A DNA stretch of 64,000 nt, from NCBI GenBank assembly GCA_026826555.1, contig JAKSZT010054399.1, forward strand, positions 7,634,051-7,698,050. The letters run 5' to 3'. This document shows, one piece after another, positions 36,447 through 47,737 of the stretch (the stretch's first letter is position 1; every line of letters begins with the position of its first letter). A program made the position numbers and the translations under genes. Origin of the DNA: Tolypeutes matacus (taxonomy: Eukaryota; Chordata; Mammalia; Cingulata; Chlamyphoridae). The notes beneath the pieces were generated by a model that saw only the letters and a list, made by a program, of their open reading frames with translations, ran no database searches and was not told the origin of the DNA.

Positions 36447-36897
36447 TATTAGTCAATAACAAATTAGCACAAACTGCATGACTTAAAATAACAGAAATTT
36501 ATTTTCTCACAGTTCTGGAGGCCAGAAGTTCAAAATCAAGGTGTTAGCAAGGTGCTCTGAATGAAGCTCAAGGGAATACTCTTTCCATGCTTCTCTCCTA
36601 GCTTCTGGTGTTTTCCATTAATCCCTGGAGTGCTTAAATTTGTAGTTTCATTACTTCAGTCTGCCTCTGTCATCACATCTTGTTACATAGCCTTCTCTGA
36701 GTGTCTCTAGGCGGCCTTTCTTCTTCTAAGCAGACTAGTCATTGGATTTAGGGCTCACATTGGTTTACCATCTTAACAAAGACCTCATCTTAACTTAGCA
36801 AATCACATCTGCAAAGACCCTCTTTCCAAATAAGATGATGTTCTGAGGTTCTGAGTGGACAAGAGTTTTTAGGGAACAATATTCAACTCATTACAGT
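36447..36897 (-). repeat. Solo MLT1-type LTR (minus strand)
   Basis: Plus-strand text gcatgacttaaaataacaga, aatttattttctcacagttc, tggaggccagaagttcaaaa, tcattggatttagggctcac, atcacatctgcaaagaccct, ctttccaaataagatgatg and the right end attcaactcattaca is a clear reversed MLT1 LTR. It begins immediately after exon E and its possible read-through stop, so this LTR has landed within about 100 bp of the exon. Confidence 0.85.
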
Positions 36898-37314
36898 GGT
36901 ATCAATTACATATTAATATATGATGTTTAAGGAGAAGGTAATCAGTGACAAAAATGTAGTTTTCTTCGTGCATTGTCTTTTATACAGTCAAGTATAAAAT
37001 TACTGCACTGAAATACAAGTCTGTCTCCATGACCTTACTGCTCTAAAATAATATAATTTAGTTTCTTTAGGGGGCAGTTTGACTTTTCTTGATTCGTAGT
37101 TCTAGATTTCAGTCTTTCCCACATGCCCATAGCAAGAAGTGGCTGTGAAAGAGAATGTTCGCAGGAAATTTCTTAAATAATATAGTTTACTTATCAGCCT
37201 TCTGTTTTCAAACACTGGCTTAATTAAGTACTATGTAAGCAAATAAACATTCTTTGGAATATCCAGGGTGCAAAAGTTCTAACTTATATGTATCATACTT
37301 TATATTTGCTTCTG
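36898..37314 (+). other. Intron or 3' flank, no recognisable element
   Basis: About 0.4 kb in which I see nothing I can name. Confidence 0.35.
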
Positions 37315-38130
37315 CAATTTTCTCTTTTCTCTTAACATTGTTTTTGAGATTTATCCTTACATGTGTATATATGCATACATACCACATATATTTCTGATTG
37401 ATCGATTTTATTGCTGTATAGAATTCCTTGCATGATTATAACAAATTTTATTTGTCATTATTGTTTATGCTGTTTCCAGTTTTTTTTTCTATAGAAAACA
37501 AGGCTATCGTGATTATTCTTAGCTCCTTGGGCACATGGGTGAGAATTTCACTACCTAGTAGAAAAATCGAAGCACAGGGTACACACTTCCTAAATGTCCA
37601 CATAGTAGCACATTGCATCCCAAGTAGTTGTATCAATTCACCTTCCTAACAGTTGTGCACAAAAGTTTATTTGTCCCACATCCTATCAATCCTTGTTATT
37701 GTCAGACTTTCAAAATCGTGCCAGTTTAAATGCTATGAACTCATATCTCTTTGTGTTAGAATTTTCCTGATTACAAGTGAGTTTGAGCATTTTTTTCACA
37801 TGTCTTTTTTTTTTTCCTTTTTTTTTTTATTATGGGTAAAAATCAAAATTCTCACAATACATACTAACATTTGCAAAATGATATATAAATATATATGCAT
37901 ATATGTGTATTTGCATACAAAAATGTTATTTATATATATACATATATTTTGATCGTTTGGTTTTTATCTTCAGTGAATTGTCTGTAGCTGTAGTTTGCCC
38001 ATTTTATTTTTGGATCGTTTGTCCTCTCAGAAGTTCTTATGCCTTATTTTTTTTTGGCTGGGGTGGCAGATGGTGAGAATTAGTCTTTATTTCTGATTCA
38101 TTTTTTGATTGTTACTGATTTATTCAATCA
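37315..38130 (-). repeat. Old LINE-1 3' region, split by a younger L1 end
   Basis: Left part 37315-37803: tttttgagatttatccttac, attgctgtatagaattcctt, gtagttgtatcaattcacct, tattgtcagactttcaaaat, ttttcctgattacaagtgag. Right part from 37973: tatcttcagtgaattgtctg then gcccattttatttttggatc and gtttgtcc. Together they read as one old reversed L1 ORF2 C-terminus/3' end, interrupted by the insertion at 37804-37972. Confidence 0.65.
37804..37972 (-). repeat. 5'-truncated young LINE-1 3' end (minus strand)
   Basis: Starts with a T-rich tail, then attatgggtaaaaatcaaaa, ttctcacaatacatactaac, atttgcaaaatgatatataa, and an AT-rich end. It is the reverse complement of 22700-22858 with only a few mismatches and matches the 3' end of the full-length L1 at 52925-53065. 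Confidence 0.85.
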
Positions 38131-40171
38131 TTCTATAATCAATGAATTCCTTTAAAAATATTTGCAGTAACCTGTTCATTGTATGATAGTGTTTTTGTAG
38201 GTTTTAAAATTGATTTCTTATTTAAAGTTTTATTGAATAGGCAATACAGTCACGTGGTTCAAAATAAAATCTGCTTTTCACTGCTGCTCCCAATGACTTA
38301 ATTCTTCTCCTTTGAGGAAGACATTTTTAAAAAATATATTATTTAATAGATATTTTATATATATGTAAGAAAATACATAATATATTATTATGATTTTAAA
38401 ATTCTACTAAATCTGTAGCTATATTTCTCTTTTCATTCCTAGTATTAATACTTGCCTGTAAGATATTGCTTTATATATTTAAAATGTGTTAATTGCCTAC
38501 AAGTTTTTGATTATTTTTTTTGTGTTGTTATTATTCCTTTTATAATGATACAGTCTCCCTCTCTATACGTATTCATGCTTTTGGCTTTATATTCTAGTTT
38601 TTCTGATATCAATACAATCGTGAACTTTTTTTGAGACTATTTTCATGGCATAGTGTTTTTCTACGCTTTATTTAAAATTTTAAAAATTTATTTGAGGGGC
38701 TGTTTTGAATATGTCTTTATTAATAGCAAATATCTGGATGTTATATTTATATCCAAGACAAGTAGATGATATGTATATTTTAATAGGAAAATTAACACTT
38801 TTTATTTCATTGTTATTACTGTTGTATTTATACTTATTGAGAGCATCTGATTATACATTTTATATTTATCACCCAATTTCTTTTTCCTTTTAGCAATATT
38901 TTCATTTCAGTTTCTCTTTAATCAAAAATAAATTTTATCTATTTTGTTTTTTCTCTCCTGTTCATATTCTATATATTTTACTATTCACAATTTTGGTTGC
39001 TAGCCTTAATTTTCTCATCTACATTTTTAACTATAAGTTATCTTTTAAAAATCGAAGCTCGTTCAGTGTTTTTCTTCTTTTCCTGAACATGAACATGCTT
39101 TATCCACTCATTTAACTTCCGTCTCACTTTGCGCTTTTTCATTAAACACAAAAAGTAGGGTTTTTTAAATCTCCCATTGAAAATGAGTTTACTGACACAC
39201 TTCTGTGCTTCTAATATTTTTAATGTATCATGTCTTCACTCTGGTTCCATTGTTCTTCCTGCCAAAATAAAATCTTTTAGTAAATTCTTTTAGAATGTGG
39301 ATCTGTGAGGGTTAAATTATCTTAGCCATTATATGTCTGAAGAAGTCTTTCTTTTTTCCCTTGTATTTGACAAATCATTTATCCTTGTATGAAATTCCAG
39401 GTTGGTAATAATTCCTCATCAGTATTTTCTCCACCATCTTTTCGTGTCCATTGTGGTTGATGCAAATCTGAATTAAGAGTGGATCAACTGAAGGATCTTA
39501 AGAAGGGAGTGATGTGTTTCAATTTCTATTTTAGTTAGATCCCTCAGATAATTTTGAGCAGGATTTATTTGAGGAGAGCATATCTAGAAACAGATAGGTC
39601 AATTAGGAAAACTTAAGAGTAATCCAGGCAGAAGGTGAGGGTTGGAATTAGAGTAGAGATGGAAAAGTTGGATGGGAGAGGACACATTTATAAATTATTA
39701 AAGAGGTGCAATAGACCAAGGTTTGCTAATTAGATGTGGATGGTGAGGGATAATGAAGAGCTGAGGATCATTCCTAAGCAGTTAACATGGGTAGACGTAG
39801 ACACCAAGCAGCAAATTTCCTATTGTTTGAGAGGAAATAAAGGATTAGAGGAAGAACCATTAACTTAAATTTGGACCTGTTGTTGAGATTCACGTTATAT
39901 ACATGAAGAAAAGTTCAGGATTCAGTGGGAAAATGCATGCGAATGAAGCTCAGGAGAGAGTTGAAGAGGAGGGTGGGACAATGTCTAATAGAGACAAACG
40001 TATAAAGTCCAGCTGAGACACGAAGTCATTGAGTTCAGCCAGTGTGCATATGTAGAATGGTGAGTGTTGGGCTGAGGATATGGCTCAGGGAAATGGCAAC
40101 ATTGCAGGAGAAGGATGCTGGATCCCTGCCACAATGGCCAGACCCAAAGCCTGGACTATTAGCCTTTTCAG
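38131..40171 (+). other. AT-rich flank with old repeat pieces
   Basis: About 2 kb. 38200-38340 (aagttttattgaataggcaa, cagtcacgtggttcaaaata) resembles an old L1 3' end. 38450-39470 is very T-rich with short hydrophobic open frames and may be old L1 remnants. 39480-40020 is purine-rich (agaagggagtgatgtgtttc, gtggatggtgagggataatg) and looks like an unassigned ancient repeat. No supported gene. Confidence 0.35.
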
Positions 40172-40374
40172 ATGGCATCTATCTTCTTGCCATGTTCTGC
40201 CCACCAGTTGAGCAACATAGAACTTCAAACTCATCTTTCACTGATGAATATTTCTTAAGTTGTGATTGGAATTTACCAAGTCCCTTGGAAATTATGCATG
40301 TTGTGCCAAGTAAAACTCCACAGATTGTCAGGCCCAGTTCCTCGAATTCCTGTCTCCCTAAGAAGTGGGTCTAG
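40172..40374 (+). CDS. Candidate 3' terminal exon of the C2-like protein gene
   Basis: A candidate only. Acceptor ggactattagccttttcag is followed by 203 nt that are open in the one phase that fits a phase-1 donor at the end of exon E: the split codon becomes Asp, then GIYLLAMFCPPVEQHRTSN and on to a TAG stop at 40372-40374 (67 residues). Two AATAAA hexamers lie at 40557-40562 and 40570-40575, about 185-200 nt after the stop, where a polyadenylation signal is expected. Against it: the open frame extends upstream of the acceptor to 40042, so part of the openness could be chance, the acceptor tract is moderate, and the upstream 39480-40020 looks repeat-like. No known domain is seen. Confidence 0.3.
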
Positions 40375-40556
40375 TACAAGCTCTGGGCTTCCTTATCCAC
40401 ACCTGACCTATTTCCTCTGAGTAAACCAAAATCCTTAACTGAGCACTGAGATACTGCAACCTCCAGATAACCAAGTGTTATTTTATAGTGTTATGTTTAC
40501 CTAGAAATGATATATTGATATTTTATACACAGAATACATGTATATCTCATTATGTA

Positions 40557-40575
40557 AATAAATTATGAAAATAAA
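40557..40575 (+). promoter_or_regulatory. Paired AATAAA polyadenylation hexamers
   Basis: AATAAA at 40557-40562 and again at 40570-40575. They matter only if 40172-40374 is a true last exon; such hexamers also occur by chance in AT-rich DNA. Confidence 0.3.
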
Positions 40576-43500
40576 TTAGGGTGAGACATGCAATTGTTAT
40601 CAAGTGTTGATATTGAAGATATGTCATAAATGCCAACACTATAAAGCACCTTGGTTAAACTATGTGGTTTCTTCCACTTGAGAACTGGGATTTGCTTTGT
40701 CTCTAATCAGAGAAGATAGGAGGCAACCTTTATGACTGTCTGGTTTTGAGGATAAGGAGCAGAGTTGGTTGACCTCAAAATGCACAAATTTAAGCTGATT
40801 TTATGCATTCCATAGTGATATTTAGTTGGATTAAAGCTTTAATCTTTTCATTTAAAATGTAAATATTCTTGGGAGATAACAGTGAGTGTACTATCAATGT
40901 GTTTAGTGTGGATAAAGGGAAGGTGGGGAGGTGGGGGGGGGCTTAGAATATGCCCAAGACACTGGAAGTCTGAAAAAGAGCAGTGATGCCATAAAGCGGG
41001 GCTCAAAACAGAGACTAGACAACATCATAGTTAGGATCATTCCAGATTGCATCATGGGGCCTCTCTGTTGAGTTCATTCATGGACATAGTCATACTCAGT
41101 TGTCTCTGCAGGAGAATGACTTTTACACCATCTTTATGTTCAATCAAATTAGTCAGGCCTTCCAACCATGAGGTTCTGGGATGCCCTGATTCTGTGAAAA
41201 CAAATAATTTTAACATTATCACAGAATCTGTGTAACATGAGAATGTGAGGTGCAGAAGGCAAAGAAAAAGTCCAAACCTTTTCTGATGGTTGAAAATCAT
41301 CTTCCAAAGACAAAACCAATAAATCAAGAAATAGAAAAGAAATGATCAAAATTTCCTTTGACAAAAAAAGGTGGAAAATGTGTAGTTAATTTTTTGTTTG
41401 AAGTTCAAATGTCAAGTCAACTGCAAAGCTCTATGGGAGACACTGTAAAATATCCTCATTTACAATGCAGATTTCGTTCTCTTTTTTTTCCTGCAATGTT
41501 TTAGAATTAAGCATGAAGTTAAATCTTGTTGCAAAATTTTCAAATTTTGGGAAAGTGGGTTCTGACTTAAACAGTAATGATATTTCAGTGTTACTGACAT
41601 TTTAACCTAGTTTTAGGATACTCAGCAGAAGATTAGAAGCAATTACTCTTACACCATTTTTTTTTTAACCATATCATTTTTGCTTTCCAGTTTTTCCTCA
41701 GGGTAATGCGGCTATATTTCCCATACCTACTGCTCTGTGCTATGAACTTAGCTTTTAGAATGCTGGTCCCAGCTTCCCTGAAGGAAGGAGAAGCAACATT
41801 CTAAGAAACATGAATTCTTACATGTTCAATATTAGAATATTATACCATAAAAGGCAGAATTTTTTATGCTTCAAGAAAATGCTTTAGAAAAAGCTGATTA
41901 TCATTTGCTGTGCTATAAGCTTGGAGACAGATCCAAGCCTCACATTCGAAGGCAGCTTAAGGACCTTGTGATCCTATTCTGAGTAGGTTTATACAAAAAG
42001 AAAACATAAAAAACTATACAAAGATCTTTCTGAATGCATGTCTCTGCTACTTTGCTTATAATTATTTATTTTTCTTGGATGCTCCCTAAACATATTATTA
42101 GTGGCTAATATCCCCCATGGGCTTGTTTTCTAATATATCAGGGCTATGATACAGTATGCTGTTTCCGCCACTGATATGTTGCTAAGAGATTTAATAATGG
42201 GTAAACAAACACAACATGTGGTAATTCATTTCAAATTAAAAGTTTATTAAGCACTGGCTTGATGACTTTCTGCCTATTTACAATTAAAGGAGCAAACCTT
42301 AGGGAAGGAGTGACCACGTGGTATATTCATGGTTGCAATGTTCCTATCTGAAAAATGTGTTTATGATCTTCTGCAAGCTGTCCCACAGTGATAGGCTTCA
42401 TATGTAAATCTGTTGAATTGACTATACCTCTGATCCAGGGGAAAGTGAATTCAGCGTTTACTTATGAGCACGCATGCACACACACAGCACACACCAAGGG
42501 GATTCTGAATTTAATCCTATGGTTGATGTTTAAGTGGTGATCAGCCTTATAAGTAGGTGAATGCCTGAGGCCAGAAAATGCTTATGAAAGGCTGGAAGAA
42601 AAGACCAGAGATATACTTTTATGGTTATCAGTGTCTCTTAAGCTTTTTCACTTTTTAGGGAAAGACTAGGGAAATACTTTTTATGCTTAATTTTGTTTTG
42701 TATACATCTACATAACATGAACAATGGCCTATATAGGTATTGTGATACAGAATTCAATTCGGAAGAGCTTTATTGGGCAATCACCATGAATAAAGCACGC
42801 TGCTAAGTGCTATGGAATTATAAACCAACACTATTCGTAGTCCCTCACCTCTGGGGGCTTACTTTAGCTGAAACCCACTCCTCTGAGATACATAAATGTA
42901 CACATACTAAACTATGGGAGGGTTGACCAGAAAAATATTCATACAAGGCACCTGCAAGCCTTTTGGAAGAGAATTCAAACTTGGAGAAGAAGTAAGGCAG
43001 ATTCAATTGATGAAATAATAAAGATTCAGTTGTGAGATGAGTGGAGCATTTGTGGGAAATGCATGTTGTCTGTGAATCAGATTTTTTCCTGACCCCAGTT
43101 ATCTCTCATGGGATTCCCAGGGAGAAGGGAAATTGCAAAGAAATACATTGCAACTCACTAAAAAAGTGAACTATTTTCACTGAAATTCTGCAAGACACCT
43201 ACGTATTCTATATTTTCTGTATATTGGAGTTCATACTATTCTGTGAGGCAATTAGGTATGCTACATACATATACTATATATTATATAGTACACATCTGCA
43301 ATCCAATGTATTACACAGATCACCACGGGGCAGTAGAAACAAGTAGAAATGAGTAGATCATCAAGTCAGGTTAGACATGCTGGTGGACTCCCAGAAATAA
43401 ATGGGTGAACCTTTAAGGACAGTTGAAATTTGCCTGAATTTCTTTTTTAGTTCAATCTCATTTTAAATCCTATATTGGTGCAACAAGAAACAGAGAAAAA

Positions 43501-44384
43501 GTAGAGACCTCCAATATTTGCTAATAAGAAAATGTTTAGAAAATCAAACAAAAATAGCAGTCTTTGAAGACCAAACAGCTTGTGAAATCTAGGAAGAATA
43601 ATAAGTCACTGAGGAGTAATGACGCTATTTGGAATTCTAATTTTTAGTGTCTTAATCTTATTAAGTACTTTTCTCTCTGGCCCCCCTGTCAAAATAAGCC
43701 ATTTTCACTGTTGCTGTAGGTTTTGGCTTGCAGACAAAATAGGCATGCAGCAAAATGTCTCTGAAACCTTCTGGAAAGGCTGAGCCTCTGAAGTGTAGCT
43801 GATTTTGGTCTATGAGAATGATAGGGACCCTGTCTTGCTCCTTGCCAGTGGGTCAGGAGTATAGGGGCCAAGTAAATGCTCCCCCAGGCCACCCCGAGAA
43901 CAGTATCCCATATCTAGGGGGCTTGATTTAAAAAACTGTTTAAATAATGTATCTCAACATATCTCCAATAAGTTTCAGCTTAAGCCTAAGTGATCCTGTA
44001 TGACTGGTTTGTGTATGCCATGTTCCTTTGTCAAAAGACCTCTTGTTCTACTCTGGAAGTATCTTCCTTTTGGATTATGGTTATTGAATGAGGCACAAGT
44101 CTTCTTTTTACTAGAGTTACTCATCAATGATTATAATATAAATATTATAATGTATAAAATAAATTAAAGAGCCACTAATGATTATTGTATTATGTGTCAT
44201 GTATATTGAAATCATTTGGTATCATATAGGCCTTTCCAGATAAAAATGGACCACCCAAATTAAAATGCTTGAATTAAAAATAATAAGTACCATCTAAAAT
44301 CATCCAACACTTTAATAAATTCTGAAAGACTCTATTTGTACTTAAATTTGCCCATGTCTCTGATTCAACAAATCAAATTAAACA
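40576..44384 (+). other. Unannotated flank or intron
   Basis: About 3.8 kb. I see a G-rich run (40923-40942), a short AC run near 42476-42492, and AT-rich sequence, but no exon, RNA gene or repeat that I can name. Overlapping open frames at 41047-41364 on both strands lack support. Confidence 0.35.
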
Positions 44385-44430
44385 ATGCTTCTCAACCTTG
44401 CCTGCACATTAGAATCTTCTGGGAGATTCA
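44385..44430 (+). repeat. MER3-type hAT MITE, left part (split by L1)
   Basis: gcttctcaaccttgcctgca then cattagaatcttctgggaga is the left terminal part of a MER3/MER5-type MITE. Its right part reappears at 47234-47378 after the LINE-1 insertion. Confidence 0.6.
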
Positions 44431-47233
44431 CCCCTTCCCCCTTTTTTAAGGAAGTTGTGGGTTTACAGATCAATCATGCATAAAATACAGGAGTCCCATA
44501 TACCACCACACCACCAACACCTTGCATTGTTGTGGGTATTTGTTACAATTGATGTTAGCACAATTTTATAATTGTACTATTAATTATAACCACTGGTTTA
44601 ACTTAGGGTTCACTGTTTGTGTACTGTAGTTTCAAGGATTTTTAAAAATTGGTATTCTGTTACCATACGTATAATCTAACGTTTCCCTTTTAATCATATT
44701 CAGATATATATTTCAGTGCTGTTAATTGTGTTCACAATGTTGTGCTGCTGTCACCACCATCCATTACCAAAACATTTCTGTCATTCCAAAGAGGAATCCT
44801 GTACATTTTAAACCTTAACTAACCATTCCTTATCCTCACGCTGCCCTGCGGTAACCTATATTCTGGATTCTGTCTCTACAAGTTTGCTTATTCTAATTAT
44901 TTGTTATCAATGAGTTCATATAATATTGTCCTTTTGTGTTTGGCTTATGTCTTCAAGGCTCATCCATGTTGTCTCATGTATCAGAACTTCATTCCTTTTT
45001 ATGGCTGAATAATATACCATTGTGTGTATATACCACATTTTCTTTATCCATTCATCAGTTGATGGACACTGAGCTTGCTTCCATCTTTTGGCAATTTTGA
45101 ATAATGCCACTATGAAATTTGGTGTGCAAATATCTGTTCGAGTCCCTGCTTTCAATTCTTTTGGGTACATACATAGTAGTGGGATGTTCTATATTTAGCT
45201 TTCTGAGGAATCGCCAAAATGTCTTCCATAATGGCTGCACCACTTTACACTGCCACCAGCAATGAATGAGTGTTCCAATTTCTCTACATCCTCTCTAACA
45301 CTTATTTTCCTTTTTTTTTTTTTTTTTAAAGCAGTCATTCTAATGAGTGTGAAATGGTATCTCATTGAGGTTTTCATCTGCATTTCCTTGATGGGTAATG
45401 ATTTTGAGAATCTGTTCATGTGCTTTCTGGCCATTTGTATATCTTTTTTTTTTTTTGGCGCCAAACATCATTTACCCAGCTGATAATTCAAAATTCAACC
45501 AGAATCTGTTACAATCAACACTGTCAGGGAATATACACATATTATATATTATATACAAATTATATATTCATATATATATATATAATTGAAATGTAAGTAA
45601 ACAGACACACACACATACATACATATAATCCTGGAAGTAGGGGCACAATGAACATATTCCCAGAGCCATTCTTGATCCTTGGATACATCTGACTCCCCAT
45701 TCAACAAATTACCTGCCTGTAAGTAAAGGAACATGGATTTGGTGAGGGGAACTCCAGGGACAGGATTGTGTTCTCCAAGGGCTTAACCAGCACCCTCTTC
45801 CCAGAGTCACCCTAAGACAAGGGCATCCCCTCATCCTCTTTCATTTTTTCCATTTGTATGTCTTCTTTGGAGATGTATCTGTTCAAGTCTTTTGCCCATT
45901 TGTAATTGCCTTGTTTGTCTTTTTGATGTTAAGTTGAAGGATTTCTTTATATATTCTGGATATTAATACAGTATTGACTATGTGGTTTCCAAATATTTTC
46001 TTCCATTGTGTAGGTTGTCATTTTACTTTCCTGATAAAGTCCTTTGAGGATCAAAATTTTTTTATTTTGATGAGGTCTTATTTATCTATTTTTTCTTTTG
46101 TTGATTGTGCTTTGGGTGTAAAGTCTAAGGAACCATTGCTTAACACAAGATCCTAAAGATGCTTCCCTATGTTTTCTTCTAGGAATTTGTTAGTTCTAGC
46201 TCTTATACTAAGATCTTTGATCCATTCTGAGTTGATTTTTGTATATGGTGGGAGGTAGGGGTCTTCATTCTTTTTTTTTTTTTGCAAATGGAGATCCAGT
46301 TTTCCTAGCACCATTTGTTGTAGAGACTATTCTTTCCCAATTGAGTGTTTTTTGCCACCTTAACAAAAATCAGTTGGCCATAAATGTGGAGGTTGATTTC
46401 TGAGCTCTCAATTCTATTCCATTAGTCTACATGTCTGTCTTAGTGCCAGTACCATGCTATTTTGATTACTTGGCTTTGTAATAAGTTTTATTTGGGAAGT
46501 ATGAGTGCTCCAACTTAATTCTTTTTCAGTATGGCTTTAGCTATTTTGGGCCCCTTACCTTCCATATAAATGTGATGATTGGCTTTTCCATTTCTGTAAA
46601 GAAGGTTGTTGGAATTTCACTGGGATTGTATTGAATCTATAAATTGCTTTGGGTAGTATTGACATCTTAATAATATTTAGTCTTCCAATCCATGAACATA
46701 GAATATCCTTCCATTCATTTAAATCTTCTTTAATTTCTTTTAGCAATGCTCTTTAGTTTTCTGTGTATAAGTCCTTTACACACTTGGTTAGATTTATTCC
46801 TAGATATTTGGTTCTTTTAGTTGCTATTGTGAATGGGATTTTTTCTTGATTTTTTTTCTTCTGATTGTTCATTGCTTGTGCATAGAAACATTATTGATTT
46901 TTGGGTGTTGATCTTGTACCCTCCATTTTGCTGAATTCATTTATTAGCTCTAGGAACTGTGTTGTGGATTTTTCAAAGATTTTCTGTATATAGGATCATC
47001 TGCAAATAAGGAAAGTTTTACTTCTTCCTTTCTAGTTTGGATGTCTTTTATTTGTTTTGTTTTCTTGCCTAATTGTTCTGGCAAGTACTTCCAGTACAAT
47101 GTTGAATAACAGTGGTGACAGTGGGCATCCATGTCTTGTTCCTGGTCTTAGTGAGAGAGCTTTTAGTCTTTCACCATTAAGTAGGATGCTAGCCATGGGC
47201 TTTTCATATATGACCTTTATCATGTTGGAGGAA
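44431..47233 (-). mobile_element. 5'-truncated LINE-1 (3' UTR and ORF2 3' half)
   Basis: Reversed L1. The tail end at 44441 (ttttttaaggaagttgtggg) leads to a 3' UTR up to about 44910, then ORF2 from its C-terminal end: the open frames at 44916-45243 include the conserved block [20 protein letters not shown], 46555-46746 includes [20 protein letters not shown], and 46950-47319 covers the end of the reverse transcriptase region, with LFADDPIY instead of the expected uninterrupted catalytic motif context and frameshifts around it. The frame is broken in several places, so the element is dead. It stops inside the RT domain (5' truncation) and sits inside a hAT MITE. An unrelated 0.4-kb insertion lies at 45446-45849. 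Confidence 0.85.
45446..45849 (-). mobile_element. Poly-A retrocopy of unknown origin inserted in the L1
   Basis: The L1 text ccatttgtatatctt (45431-45445) is repeated as ccatttgtatgtctt at 45850-45864: a 15-bp target-site duplication with one change. Between them lie about 404 bp that are not L1. They start with a T-run (45444-45456), that is, a poly-A tail on the minus strand, so this was copied by L1 machinery. Read on the minus strand it holds a short open stretch (MFLYLQAGNLLNGESDVSKD..., 61 codons at 45549-45734) and an AC/TA microsatellite. I do not recognise the source transcript; no clear AATAAA precedes the tail. Confidence 0.65.
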
Positions 47234-47378
47234 GTTCTGGAAGTTTTTAACAAATACTGTTGCCAGGACTCTATTCCAGACCAAATGAATAAAATTCTCT
47301 GAAGGCAGGGCCTGGACATTGGTGTTTCTTAAAAACTCCCCCAGGTGATCCTAATGTGCATCCAAGTTTGTAAACAGA
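47234..47378 (+). repeat. MER3-type hAT MITE, right part (split by L1)
   Basis: ggaagtttttaacaaatact, gttgccaggactctattcca, gaccaaatgaataaaattct, ctgaaggcagggcctggaca, aaaactcccccaggtgatcc and taatgtgcatccaagtttgt complete the MITE begun at 44385. The flanks of the L1 (cttctgggagatt at the left, gttctggaagttt at the right) may be the degraded target-site duplication. Confidence 0.6.
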
Positions 47379-47459
47379 GATGTGAAGTTATTGATTGCTC
47401 TGGTTTTCTTGAATTCCTTGATATACAGCAAGTTGTTTCCCAACCTAGGGTCTTCATTT

Positions 47460-47737
47460 GTGCTGTTGCCTCTATTTAGAAGCGTATTCAACTGCCTCTA
47501 ATTTTTCTTCCTTCTATCTTAGCTTAAAGCTTCATTCTCAAAAAGGCCCTATCCAATGCCTCCACTGACTTATCCCAATGTTCTTTCCATTTATAGTAAT
47601 TACACATGCATTTGTGTATCTCACCAACTAAACTGCAAGCCTCATAAAGACGGAAACCAGTTCTATATGTTCCACCACTGTGCCTGGCAGATAGAAATTG
47701 CTCAATAAAGATTTGTTGAATGAGTGAATTAATGTCC
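47460..47737 (+). repeat. LINE-2 3' region
   Basis: cctatccaatgcctccactg, gtaattacacatgcatttgt, ccactgtgcctggcagatag and the end attgctcaataaagatttgt with tgaatgagtgaat are the L2 3' end in plus direction. Confidence 0.8.
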
